Source: Bifidobacteriaceae bacterium | Lineage (GTDB): Bacteria > Actinomycetota > Actinomycetes > Actinomycetales > WQXJ01 | Direction of reading: 5' to 3' | Length of the DNA stretch: 15,502 nt | NCBI GenBank assembly: GCA_031279575.1 | Contig: JAITIG010000059.1 | Location: 1-15,502 of the forward strand | Part shown: positions 7,966 to 15,286 of the stretch, in pieces | How positions within the stretch are numbered: position 1 is the first letter of the stretch | Layout of the letters: every line of letters starts with the position of its first letter | Made by a program: the position numbers and the translations under genes | The notes under the pieces: model-generated | The model's database searches: none | The model's input: the letters and a program-made list of their open reading frames with translations, nothing else | Told to the model about the DNA's origin: nothing

Positions 7966-9033
7966 CTAGGGGGCCGGCACCAGCACGTCTCGCACCAGGG
8001 CGTCGAGTTGGGCGTCGGCGTCGAGGAATTGGCGCAGGGTTTTGCGCGTCGCCCCGAACGAGTCGAATTCGGCCGGCTTCAGCCCGTCTGGCTCCCAGGC
8101 CCGCCGGAACTCCGGCACCCGGTCTAGCAGGGCCCCGAGGATTTTGCGTTCGACTGGGGCCTCCATGCGCGGCGGCAGCGCCAGGTTGTTGTGGTTGATC
8201 AGCGTCTGCCATTTGAATGGCGGCGAGACCACCACCTTGCCGCCCACGAACTCGGTCAGGTGCATGGTGTTGCGGAAGGCGGCCGAGAGCAGCCGCGCCC
8301 GCAAGCCCAGCCGGCGGAACTCGGCGTAGGCGTTCTTGAACGCCGCCACCCCAGCCCACTCCAAGGCGCCCGGGTCGATGGCGATCCGGTCGCGCGCCAC
8401 CACCTGCCGCATCCAGTCATCCAGCCGCCCCACCATGATGGTCACCACCGGCCCCATGGTGGCGGTGTCCTGGCCGGCGGCCTCGCGGCGCCTCAGGCCC
8501 CGTTCGATGGCCTGCCCGGTGGCGAGGGCCTGGGCGGCGGTGAATGAGACCGTGACGTTGACCGAGACCCCCCGGTAGGTGGCCTCCTCGATCGCCTCCA
8601 GGCCAACCTCGGTGGCCGGGATTTTGACGATGATGTTTGGCGCCAGCCCCGCGAACCGCTCGGCTTGGTTGGCCAGCGCGCCCGCGTGGCGGGCCAGCCG
8701 CGGGTCGGTTTGCATGGAGAGGCGCCCGTTGACGCCTTTGTGCTGGATGAAGGCCGGTTGGAGCAGTTTGGCGGCGTCGGCGGAGAGTTCTTCGACCACG
8801 GCCCAGCCCAGTTCCGACTCGCCGGCGGTGGGGCGCTCGGCCGCCAGCTCGGCCAGGCGGCGGCTCCACCTGGGCCAGTCGGCTTTGACGCAGGCCACGG
8901 CGATCACCGGGTTGCAGGTGGCGCCCACGGCGCCCCAGCCGATGGCTTGGCGCAGTTCGCTTGGGTCGGCCGAGTCGTTCCACAGCACAGTCGGCCCGGC
9001 CGCCGCCATCTTCTTCAAAGCCGGCTCAGTCAT
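7966..9033 (-). CDS. Transaldolase family protein in an inositol operon
   Basis: Transaldolases move a dihydroxyacetone unit from a ketose donor to an aldose phosphate through a lysine Schiff base. The 355 residues show the family landmarks: WND at 18-20, GATCNP at 37-42 (usually GATTNP), Schiff-base lysine K137 in IIVKIPAT at 134-141, NVTVSF at 159-164, and a late SAAFRN at 250-255. The ATG at 9033 has GGAGGG five nt upstream (9039-9044) and overlaps the end of the alcohol dehydrogenase gene by 8 nt, so translation is probably coupled. A TTG five codons further up is also open but has no RBS. It could be the pentose-phosphate enzyme, but its place between iolD, the dehydrogenase and the porter suggests a catabolic role, perhaps on a keto-deoxy sugar acid. 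Family is sure, substrate is not. Confidence 0.9.
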   Translation of the reverse strand: MTEPALKKMAAAGPTVLWNDSADPSELRQAIGWGAVGATCNPVIAVACVKADWPRWSRRLAELAAERPTAGESELGWAVVEELSADAAKLLQPAFIQHKGVNGRLSMQTDPRLARHAGALANQAERFAGLAPNIIVKIPATEVGLEAIEEATYRGVSVNVTVSFTAAQALATGQAIERGLRRREAAGQDTATMGPVVTIMVGRLDDWMRQVVARDRIAIDPGALEWAGVAAFKNAYAEFRRLGLRARLLSAAFRNTMHLTEFVGGKVVVSPPFKWQTLINHNNLALPPRMEAPVERKILGALLDRVPEFRRAWEPDGLKPAEFDSFGATRKTLRQFLDADAQLDALVRDVLVPAP

Positions 9034-10228
9034 CAGTTCCCTCCGCAAGTTCGGTTGTGTTGTTTGGGCCCGCCGCCGGCGCCTCCAGGTCGATCACCGC
9101 CCGGCCCACCACCTCGCCTCGGGCCAGGGCCTGGTAGCCCTGGCCGGCTTGGTCCAAGCTCAGCCGCCTGGTCACCACGGTGCGGTAGTCGATCGCCCCG
9201 CGGGCCGCCAAATCCACCACCGCGGCCAGGTCTTGCCTGGTCAAAGCCCCGTAGGAGCCGATGATCCGCTGCGAGCAGCGGACTAGCTGGTTGATTGGGA
9301 CTTCGGCGGCCTGCTGGCCCGCCCCCAGGCCTATCGGCACCATCCGCCCCCCGGTCCCGATCAAGCTGAGCGCTGTGGCCCAGGTTTCGGGGCGGCCCAG
9401 GGCCTCGAAGGCCACGTCCACCCCGCGGCCGGCGGTGAGGTCGCGCACGGCCTGGGCGGCATCGCGCAGCGAAGAATTGACGCTGTGGGTGGCGCCGCAG
9501 GCCAGCGCGGCCTCCAACTTGTCCTGCGCCAGGTCCACCGCGATGATTTGCGAGGCGCCAAGCGCCCGGGCGATCTGGCAGATGTAGCCGCCGACGCCGC
9601 CCACCGCCACCACCGCGCAGGTCTCGCCCACGCGCAGGTCCGCGCCGCGCCTGACCGCGCCGTAGGCGGTGAAGGCGGCGCAGCCCAGCGTGGCGGCCGC
9701 CACCGGGTCAAGGCCGGCGGGCAGCGGCGCGAGCGCGGTGGCGGGCAGGACGGCGTATTGGGCCAGGCCGCCCATCGAGTACTGGTAGACGGTCTGGCCG
9801 TCCGCCCGGGCCAGGCGCGAGGCGCCGTCGTAGAGCACGCCGCGCAGCCGGTTGAGGTTGAAGAAGTTGGGGCAGAGGTCGTCGCGGCCGCGGTCGCATT
9901 GGCGGCACTGGCCGCACGGCATCAAGAAGGCGGCGGCCACGGCTTGGCCCACTTCGAGGCCCGCCCGCTCGGCCCCCTGGCCCAGGGCCGCGATCTGGCC
10001 GGAGACCTCGTGGCCCAGCACCGCCGGGGTGGGGAAGGCGATGTGCCCGCCCAGCACGTGCAGGTCGGAGTGGCACAGCCCGCAGGCGCGGACCTTGATC
10101 AGGGCTTCGCCCGGGCCGGGGCGCGGGGTGGGCAACTGCTCAATCCGCAGCGGCGCGCCCGGCGCCTCCAGGACGGCGGCGCGCATGGTGGCGGGAATCG
10201 GCTCGGGCTGGGGCGGGTTGGACGGCAT
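9026..10228 (-). CDS. Zinc-dependent medium-chain alcohol dehydrogenase
   Basis: Oxidises alcohols or reduces aldehydes with a nicotinamide cofactor in the cytosol. The 400 residues keep all metal sites: catalytic zinc C52 (GLCHSD), H73-E74 (GHE) and C183 (LGCAAFTAYG), and structural zinc C105, C108, C111 and C119. The Rossmann fold is at 204-232 (AVVAVGGVGG, then D232 at the end of the next strand, favouring NAD(H)). The start at 10228 has GAGGAAG four nt before it and lies 11 nt after the iolD stop; the longer upstream frame is inside iolD and not real. Standard iol clusters do not require this enzyme. It could oxidise a polyol, or reduce the malonate semialdehyde made from inositol to 3-hydroxypropionate to reoxidise NADH. 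The family is certain and the substrate is unknown. Confidence 0.92.
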   Translation of the reverse strand: MPSNPPQPEPIPATMRAAVLEAPGAPLRIEQLPTPRPGPGEALIKVRACGLCHSDLHVLGGHIAFPTPAVLGHEVSGQIAALGQGAERAGLEVGQAVAAAFLMPCGQCRQCDRGRDDLCPNFFNLNRLRGVLYDGASRLARADGQTVYQYSMGGLAQYAVLPATALAPLPAGLDPVAAATLGCAAFTAYGAVRRGADLRVGETCAVVAVGGVGGYICQIARALGASQIIAVDLAQDKLEAALACGATHSVNSSLRDAAQAVRDLTAGRGVDVAFEALGRPETWATALSLIGTGGRMVPIGLGAGQQAAEVPINQLVRCSQRIIGSYGALTRQDLAAVVDLAARGAIDYRTVVTRRLSLDQAGQGYQALARGEVVGRAVIDLEAPAAGPNNTTELAEGTDD

Positions 10229-10239
10229 CGGGCTTCCTC

Positions 10240-12303
10240 TCACATCAAGGGGCGCTGGCGGGTTTTCGCGGCGCGGTATTCGCCCAGCGCCGTTTGCGTG
10301 CTGGCCAGGTCGGAGACCTGGGCTACCGGCACGTCCCACCACGAGTTCGAGGGCGGGTTGGGGCCTAGCAGATCGGTCTCGATGTGGATCATGACGGGGC
10401 CGGGCTGGCGCGTCGCCTCGCGGTAGGCGGCGCGGAACTCGGCGATGGTTTGCACCTGGATCACCCGCAGGCCCCAACTGGCCGCGTTGGCGGCGATGTC
10501 CACCTGGGTGGGCGGCCCGTCCAGGCGGCCCGTCGCCGGGTTGCGCTTGAGGTACTTGGTGCCGAAGCGCTGCGACCCATGGGATTCGCTGAGCGCCCCG
10601 ATCGAGGCGAAACCGTGGTTTTGGAGCAGCACAAAGACGACGTGGACGCCTTCTTGGACAATGGTGGCCAACTCCATCGGCAGCATCTGGTAGGTCCCGT
10701 CACCGACGATGGCGACCACCTCCGCCTCCGGGGCGGCCCACTTGGCGCCGAGCGCGGCCGGGATCTCATAGCCCATGCAGGAGTAGGCGTATTCGACGTG
10801 GTAGGCGCGCGAGCTTGAGGCCCGCCAGAGGGCTTGCAGGTCGCCGGGCATGGAGCCGGCCGCGTTGATGACGATGGAGTTCTCGCCCATCAGGTCGTTG
10901 AGCGCGCCGAAGACCTCGGTTTGGGCGGGCAGCGGGCCGTGTCCCAGGTGGTAGCAGCGGTCGGTGACCTCGGCCCAGGCTTGCCGGCGGCGTTGGATGG
11001 CCTGGGCGTAGGCGGGGGCGACCTGGTGGCCGGCCAGGCGCTCGGTCAAGGCGGTGAGGGCTTCGCGGGCGTCGCCCAACACCATCAGGCCGGCCTGCTT
11101 GGCGGCGTCGAAGCTGGCCAGGTTGATGTTGACGAACCGCACCTGGGGGTTTTGGAACTGGGTGCGCGAGGCGGTGGTGAAGTCGGAATACCTGGTGCCG
11201 ACCCCTATCACCAGGTCGGCCTCGGCCGCTAGCTGGTTGGCGGCCTGGGAGCCGGTCGCCCCAACCCCGCCAACCGACTGCGGGTGGTCCCAGTTGATGG
11301 CGCCTTTGCCCGCTTGGGTGTCTGCCACGGGGATGCCGGTGGCGGCGGCGAAAACGCGCAAGGCGGCATCGGCCTGGGAGTAGACAACCCCGCCGCCGGC
11401 GATCACGAGCGGGCGTTTGGCCTGGCGGATGGCCTCGGCGGCGCGTTCAAGCTGGGCCGGCTCGGCCGGCGGGCGGGCGATGTGCCAAACCCGTTTGGCG
11501 AACAGTTCCCGGGGCCAGTCGAAGGCTTCGGCTTGGACGTCCTGGGGCAGGCAGATGGTGGCGGCGCCGGTCTCGGCCGGGTCGGTCAGGACGCGCAGCG
11601 CGCCCAGCAGCGCGGCCGGGAGCTGTTCTGGGCGGTCGACCCGGGCCCAGAAGCGGGACACCGGGGCGAGGGCGTCGTTGACGGAGATGTCCGGGTTGTG
11701 GGGCAGCTCCAACTGTTGCAGAACTGGGTCGGCCACGCGGGTGGCGAAGCTGTCGCTGGGCAGCAGCAGAACCGGCAGGCGGTTGGTGGTGGCGAGCGCG
11801 GCGCCGGTGACCATGTTGGTCGCCCCGGGGCCGATCGAGGAGGTGGCGGCCAGGGTGGCGAGGCGTTTGGCGGTCTTGGCGTAGGCGGAGCCGATGTGGA
11901 CCGCGCCTTGCTCGTTGCGGCCCAGGAAGTACTCCAGGCGGTTCTCGCCGGCGGCGGGGGCGATCTCGTTTTGGAGCAGGGCTTGGCCCAGCCCGCAAAC
12001 ATTGCCGTGCCCGAAGATTCCGACCACGCCCCGGATGAAGCGCTGCTCTTGGCCGTCCCGCTCGCTGTACTGCTGCCCCAGGAAGCGGACCACGGCTTGG
12101 CCCACGGTCAGCCGCACGGTCCCGCCTGGCTGAGCGGCGTCTGGCGCGGGGGCGGCGGTCGGCGTTTGGCCGGCGGCCTGCACTTCGGCGGCGGTCGGCG
12201 TTTGGCCGGCGGCCTGCATCTCGGCGGCGGCCCGCGTTTGAGCGGCGGCGCGGACCTCGGCCTGTGCTACGGTTTGCGCCCCGGTGACGTTGGTCCCGGC
12301 CAT
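10240..12303 (-). CDS. iolD: 3D-(3,5/4)-trihydroxycyclohexane-1,2-dione hydrolase (ThDP enzyme)
   Basis: Opens the ring of the trihydroxycyclohexane dione to 5-deoxy-glucuronate, the committing C-C cleavage of inositol breakdown. IolD marks are GIFGHGNVCGLGQAL at 95-109, the catalytic-type glutamate E131 in GRNEQGAVH, and the ThDP/Mg site GDGTYQM at 534-540 with N562 in QNHGF. The ATG at 12303 has a perfect AAGGAGG five nt upstream; an in-frame start at 12426 lacks one and would span the promoter. At 687 residues it is somewhat longer than usual because residues 1-60 are an Ala/Gln-rich extension with 12-residue repeats; the conserved domain begins near TVRLTVGQA at 62. First gene of the five-gene cluster, diverging from hppA. 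Function is confident. Confidence 0.95.
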   Translation of the reverse strand: MAGTNVTGAQTVAQAEVRAAAQTRAAAEMQAAGQTPTAAEVQAAGQTPTAAPAPDAAQPGGTVRLTVGQAVVRFLGQQYSERDGQEQRFIRGVVGIFGHGNVCGLGQALLQNEIAPAAGENRLEYFLGRNEQGAVHIGSAYAKTAKRLATLAATSSIGPGATNMVTGAALATTNRLPVLLLPSDSFATRVADPVLQQLELPHNPDISVNDALAPVSRFWARVDRPEQLPAALLGALRVLTDPAETGAATICLPQDVQAEAFDWPRELFAKRVWHIARPPAEPAQLERAAEAIRQAKRPLVIAGGGVVYSQADAALRVFAAATGIPVADTQAGKGAINWDHPQSVGGVGATGSQAANQLAAEADLVIGVGTRYSDFTTASRTQFQNPQVRFVNINLASFDAAKQAGLMVLGDAREALTALTERLAGHQVAPAYAQAIQRRRQAWAEVTDRCYHLGHGPLPAQTEVFGALNDLMGENSIVINAAGSMPGDLQALWRASSSRAYHVEYAYSCMGYEIPAALGAKWAAPEAEVVAIVGDGTYQMLPMELATIVQEGVHVVFVLLQNHGFASIGALSESHGSQRFGTKYLKRNPATGRLDGPPTQVDIAANAASWGLRVIQVQTIAEFRAAYREATRQPGPVMIHIETDLLGPNPPSNSWWDVPVAQVSDLASTQTALGEYRAAKTRQRPLM
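12151..12258 (-). repeat. 36-bp tandem repeats in the 5' end of iolD
   Basis: Units of 36 bp at 12151-12186 and 12187-12222 are almost identical, and 12223-12258 is a degenerate third copy. They encode AAExQAAGQTPT-type 12-residue units in the N-terminal extension. Frame is kept, so this is a low-complexity protein tail that varies by unit number. Confidence 0.88.
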
Positions 12304-12308
12304 TTTGT

Positions 12309-12315
12309 CCTCCTT
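12309..12315 (-). promoter_or_regulatory. Consensus ribosome binding site of iolD
   Basis: AAGGAGG on the minus strand, five nt before the ATG at 12303. It decides the start against the longer open frame reaching 12426. Confidence 0.9.
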
Positions 12316-12333
12316 AGAGACTGCAACCCCGTT

Positions 12334-12343
12334 GTTCGCGAAC
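12334..12343. promoter_or_regulatory. Palindromic operator candidate in front of iolD
   Basis: GTTCGCGAAC is a perfect 10-bp palindrome with a central CG, extended imperfectly to TTGTTCGCGAACCAA. It sits just downstream of the proposed -10 of iolD, near the transcription start, a typical place for a repressor. The central CG resembles LacI-family operators; the regulator gene is not in the window. I saw no second copy of TTCGCGAA here. Confidence 0.5.
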
Positions 12344-12344
12344 C

Positions 12345-12372
12345 AAGCTACCACACTTTGACCGTATGTCAG
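12345..12372 (-). promoter_or_regulatory. Candidate sigma-70-type promoter of the iolD operon
   Basis: On the minus strand CTGACA (12372-12367, one mismatch to TTGACA) is followed after 16 bp by TAGCTT (12350-12345, matching TA...T of the -10). This gives a leader of about 35 nt containing the palindrome and the RBS. It is the only A/T-richer stretch of this intergenic region. Confidence 0.45.
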
Positions 12373-12729
12373 GACATTATGACGGAACCGCCCCCCAGGT
12401 TCGCCCCCAGCGCCACCGCCCCACACCTTCGAAGCCCGCTGGCCGTCCCAGGATCCAACCCGCCCCGCCGGCGGGCGGCAGAGCTGGACCAGGTAAGCAG
12501 GTCGGGGGAAAGCGAGGCGCGCGGCATCGGGCGGGGAGGATGCGGCGGCGCAAACTGATCGGGAGGGTCGCGTCTGGGACCGTTGGGGCCAGGCGGGCGG
12601 CGCCCGCGCGGCTACGCTCTAGTGTCGGAGGTATGGGCGCCGCGGCTCGGCTGGGGCCGCGCCAGCGCGCCGCGAGCCTGAGCCCGGCCCACCCCGCCTC
12701 CCCAGCGCAATCCTGTTTCGGAGGTTTAC
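12373..12729. other. Rest of the iolD-hppA divergent spacer
   Basis: Apart from the elements listed, I see no gene. A 12-bp palindrome CCCGCCGGCGGG lies at 12464-12475. GGAGG at 12720-12724 is the hppA ribosome binding site. The plus-strand frame open from 12366 runs into hppA out of frame and is a shadow. Confidence 0.6.
12593..12618 (+). promoter_or_regulatory. Possible hppA promoter element with inverted repeat
   Basis: A -10-like TACGCT lies at 12613-12618, with no good -35 at normal spacing. Directly upstream GCGGGC-GGC-GCCCGC (12593-12607) is a perfect 6-bp inverted repeat where a -35 would be, possibly an activator or repressor site. Very GC-rich context makes chance likely. Confidence 0.3.
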
Positions 12730-15228
12730 ATGTACTTGGCGCCACCTGCCCAGCCGAGCCCCGCGGGGCTGTTGCGTTCCGCCGCGCAATTCGGGCGGGC
12801 GGGGGCGGCCCCAGCGGCCGAGCCGCCCGGCGGCGAAGCCAACCTGAAACTGCCGGACATCGCCTCAGTGGTGGTCTGGGGGCAGCTGACCGGCCAAACC
12901 GCGCTGCTGATCGCGCTGGCGGTGTGCCTGGTGGGGCTCGGCTTTGGGGCCTGGACCTACTTGAAGCTGAAGGCGCTGCCGGTCCACCCCTCGATGCGGC
13001 GGGTCTCGGAGCTGATCTTCGCCACCTGCAAGGCCTACCTGCTGCGCCAGGGGCGGTTCCTGGTGATCCTGTGGACCTTCATCGCCGTGGTGATCGTGGT
13101 CTACTACAAGTTCGCGGTGGAGTTCAGCTGGGGCCGGGTCGCCATCATCATCGCGTTCTCGCTGATCGGGATGGCCGGCTCGTTCTCAGTGGCCTGGTTC
13201 GGGATCAGGGTCAACACCTTCGCCAACTCCCGCACGGCGCAAGCCTCGCTGGCGGGCAAACCGTGGCCGGTCCACGCCATCCCAATGCGTTCGGGCATGG
13301 CGGTCGGCATGGTGCTGATCTCCTTGGAACTGCTGTTGATGCTGGTCATCTTGCTGTTCCTGCCCGGCGACATCGCCGGCTCCTGCTTTATCGGCTTCGC
13401 TGTGGGCGAGTCGCTGGGCGCCTCCGCCCTGAGGATAGCGGGCGGCATCTTCACCAAGATCGCGGATATCGGCTCCGACCTGATGAAGATCGTCTTCAAG
13501 ATCGACGAGGACGACCCGCGCAACCCCGGCACCATCGCGGATTGCACCGGCGACAACGCCGGCGACTCGGTTGGCCCCTCGGCCGACGGCTTCGAGACCT
13601 ACGGCGTGACCGGCGTCGCCTTGGTGACGTTTATCCTGCTGGGCATCCCCGACCCGGGGACCCAGGCCACCTTGCTGGTGTGGATTTTCACGGTCCGGGC
13701 GGTCATGCTGATCGCCTCGGTGGCGAGCTACTTCGCCAACGAGTTCTTCGCCAAACGCCTGATGGCGTCCAAGGTCGACTTCGACTTCGAGGCGCCGCTG
13801 TCCTCGCTGGTGTGGGTCACCTCCCTGGTCTCGATCGGCCTGACCTTCCTCACCACCGCCCTGATGCTGGGCGGCATGCCAGGCGGGCTGTGGTGGAAGC
13901 TGGGCGCCATCATCTCGCTTGGCACCTTGGCCGGCGCGCTGATCCCGGAGCTGGTCAAGGTGTTCACCTCGACCAAGGCCCGCCACACCCGCGAGGTGGT
14001 GACCTCCAGCCGCGAGGGCGGCGCCTCGCTCAACATTTTGTCTGGGCTGATCGCGGGCAACTTCTCCGCCTACTGGTTGGGGATCGCCATCGTCGGTTTG
14101 ATGGGCGGGGCCTACCTGATCTCGACTCAGGGCTTGGCGCAGGCCCTGCTGGGGTTGGAGCCGGCGGCCTCGCTGCTGGCCACCGCGGCCCCGTCGGTGT
14201 TCGCCTTCGGACTGGTGGCGTTCGGGTTTTTGGGCATGGGGCCGGTCACCATCGCGGTCGATTCCTACGGCCCGGTGACGGACAACGCCCAGTCCGTGTT
14301 CGAGTTGTCCCAAATCGAGCAGGTCGATGCCGTCGAGCAAGACTTGGGCTTCCAGCCGAAGTGGCGGGCCGCCAAGCAGATGCTGGAGGAGAACGATGGC
14401 GCTGGCAACACCTTCAAGGCGACCGCCAAGCCGGTGCTGATCGGGACGGCCGTGGTTGGCGCCACCACCATGATTTTCTCCATCATCATGGCTTTGACCG
14501 ACTCGTTGCAGCGCGGGGTTGAGAACCTGTCCCTGGTCCACCCGCCGTTCCTGCTCGGCTTGATCTTGGGCGGGGCGGTGATCTACTGGTTCACCGGGGC
14601 CTCCTCCCAGGCTGTGACCACCGGCGCCTACCGGGCGGTGGAGTACATCCGGGCCCACATCGACCTGGGCACCTCCAAGGCCGCCTCGGAGAAGGATTCG
14701 CGCCGGGTGGTGGAGATCTGCACCCAGTACGCCCAGCAGGGCATGTTGACGATCTTCCTGGCCATCTTCTTCGCCACTTTGTCCTTTGCCTTTGTCGAGC
14801 CGTACCTGTTCATCGGCTACCTCATCTCGATCGCGCTGTTTGGCCTCTACCAGGCGATTTTCATGGCCAACGCGGGCGGGGCGTGGGACAACGCGAAGAA
14901 GATTGTCGAGGTGGACTTGCACCAGAAGGGCACCGCGCTGCATGACGCGACGGTCATCGGCGACACGGTGGGCGACCCGTTCAAGGACACCTCGTCGGTG
15001 GCGCTGAACCCGGTGATCAAGTTCACCACGCTGTTCGGCTTGCTGGCTGTTGAGCTGGCCACCATGTTGACCGGGCGCGGCCTGGGCACTTTGGTCCATC
15101 TCTTGGCCGCCGCCTTGTTCCTGGTCAGCGCCTTTTTTGTGTGGCGCAGCTTCTACGCCATGCGGATCAACCAGGGCGCCGACCCGATCTTGGCCGAGGC
15201 CGTGGCCGAAGCCGACCTCCCCGCCTAG
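12730..15228 (+). CDS. hppA: Membrane-bound ion-pumping pyrophosphatase, divergent subclass
   Basis: Integral membrane enzyme that splits PPi and pumps H+ (or Na+) out of the cytoplasm, saving energy from biosynthetic PPi. The 832 residues include about 16 apolar membrane segments from about residue 55. The PPi/Mg site shows DDPRNPGTIAD at 261-271 and DNAGDSVGPSADGFETY at 275-291, then DNA at 518-520, and GDTVGDPFKD at 744-753 with DNAKK just before it (720-724). The second motif differs from the common DNVGDCAG-type plant and Rhodospirillum form, and 623-638 reads GASSQAVTTGAYRAVE instead of the usual GKAA-type sequence that decides K+ dependence, pointing to the divergent, Bacteroides/Cellulomonas-like branch. 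Ion and K+ need are not decided here. GGAGG five nt upstream supports the ATG, giving a 45-residue Ala/Pro-rich N-terminal tail. Stands alone, with a terminator after it. Confidence 0.95.
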   Translation: MYLAPPAQPSPAGLLRSAAQFGRAGAAPAAEPPGGEANLKLPDIASVVVWGQLTGQTALLIALAVCLVGLGFGAWTYLKLKALPVHPSMRRVSELIFATCKAYLLRQGRFLVILWTFIAVVIVVYYKFAVEFSWGRVAIIIAFSLIGMAGSFSVAWFGIRVNTFANSRTAQASLAGKPWPVHAIPMRSGMAVGMVLISLELLLMLVILLFLPGDIAGSCFIGFAVGESLGASALRIAGGIFTKIADIGSDLMKIVFKIDEDDPRNPGTIADCTGDNAGDSVGPSADGFETYGVTGVALVTFILLGIPDPGTQATLLVWIFTVRAVMLIASVASYFANEFFAKRLMASKVDFDFEAPLSSLVWVTSLVSIGLTFLTTALMLGGMPGGLWWKLGAIISLGTLAGALIPELVKVFTSTKARHTREVVTSSREGGASLNILSGLIAGNFSAYWLGIAIVGLMGGAYLISTQGLAQALLGLEPAASLLATAAPSVFAFGLVAFGFLGMGPVTIAVDSYGPVTDNAQSVFELSQIEQVDAVEQDLGFQPKWRAAKQMLEENDGAGNTFKATAKPVLIGTAVVGATTMIFSIIMALTDSLQRGVENLSLVHPPFLLGLILGGAVIYWFTGASSQAVTTGAYRAVEYIRAHIDLGTSKAASEKDSRRVVEICTQYAQQGMLTIFLAIFFATLSFAFVEPYLFIGYLISIALFGLYQAIFMANAGGAWDNAKKIVEVDLHQKGTALHDATVIGDTVGDPFKDTSSVALNPVIKFTTLFGLLAVELATMLTGRGLGTLVHLLAAALFLVSAFFVWRSFYAMRINQGADPILAEAVAEADLPA

Positions 15229-15266
15229 AGGCCCGCGCCGTCCCGCGGCCCGGCCGCCGCCCCGGC

Positions 15267-15286
15267 CCGGGCCTGGCCCGGATTTT
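15267..15286 (+). terminator. Intrinsic terminator of hppA
   Basis: CCGGGC, loop CTG, GCCCGG form a perfect 6-bp GC stem followed by ATTTT, 38 nt after the hppA stop. It is the only hairpin in the window with a T-run in the right place. Confidence 0.6.

Noticed and set aside
6084..8198. Plus-strand 704-codon open frame
   Set aside because: Antisense shadow of the porter and part of the transaldolase; translation is His/Arg/Gln-rich low complexity, while the minus strand shows clear family motifs.
12366..14522. Plus-strand 718-codon open frame
   Set aside because: Shadow of hppA in another frame; the hppA frame has all pyrophosphatase motifs and an RBS.
13186..15099. Minus-strand 637-codon open frame
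   Set aside because: Antisense of hppA, Gln/His/Asp-rich without domain; a by-product of codon bias in GC-rich DNA.
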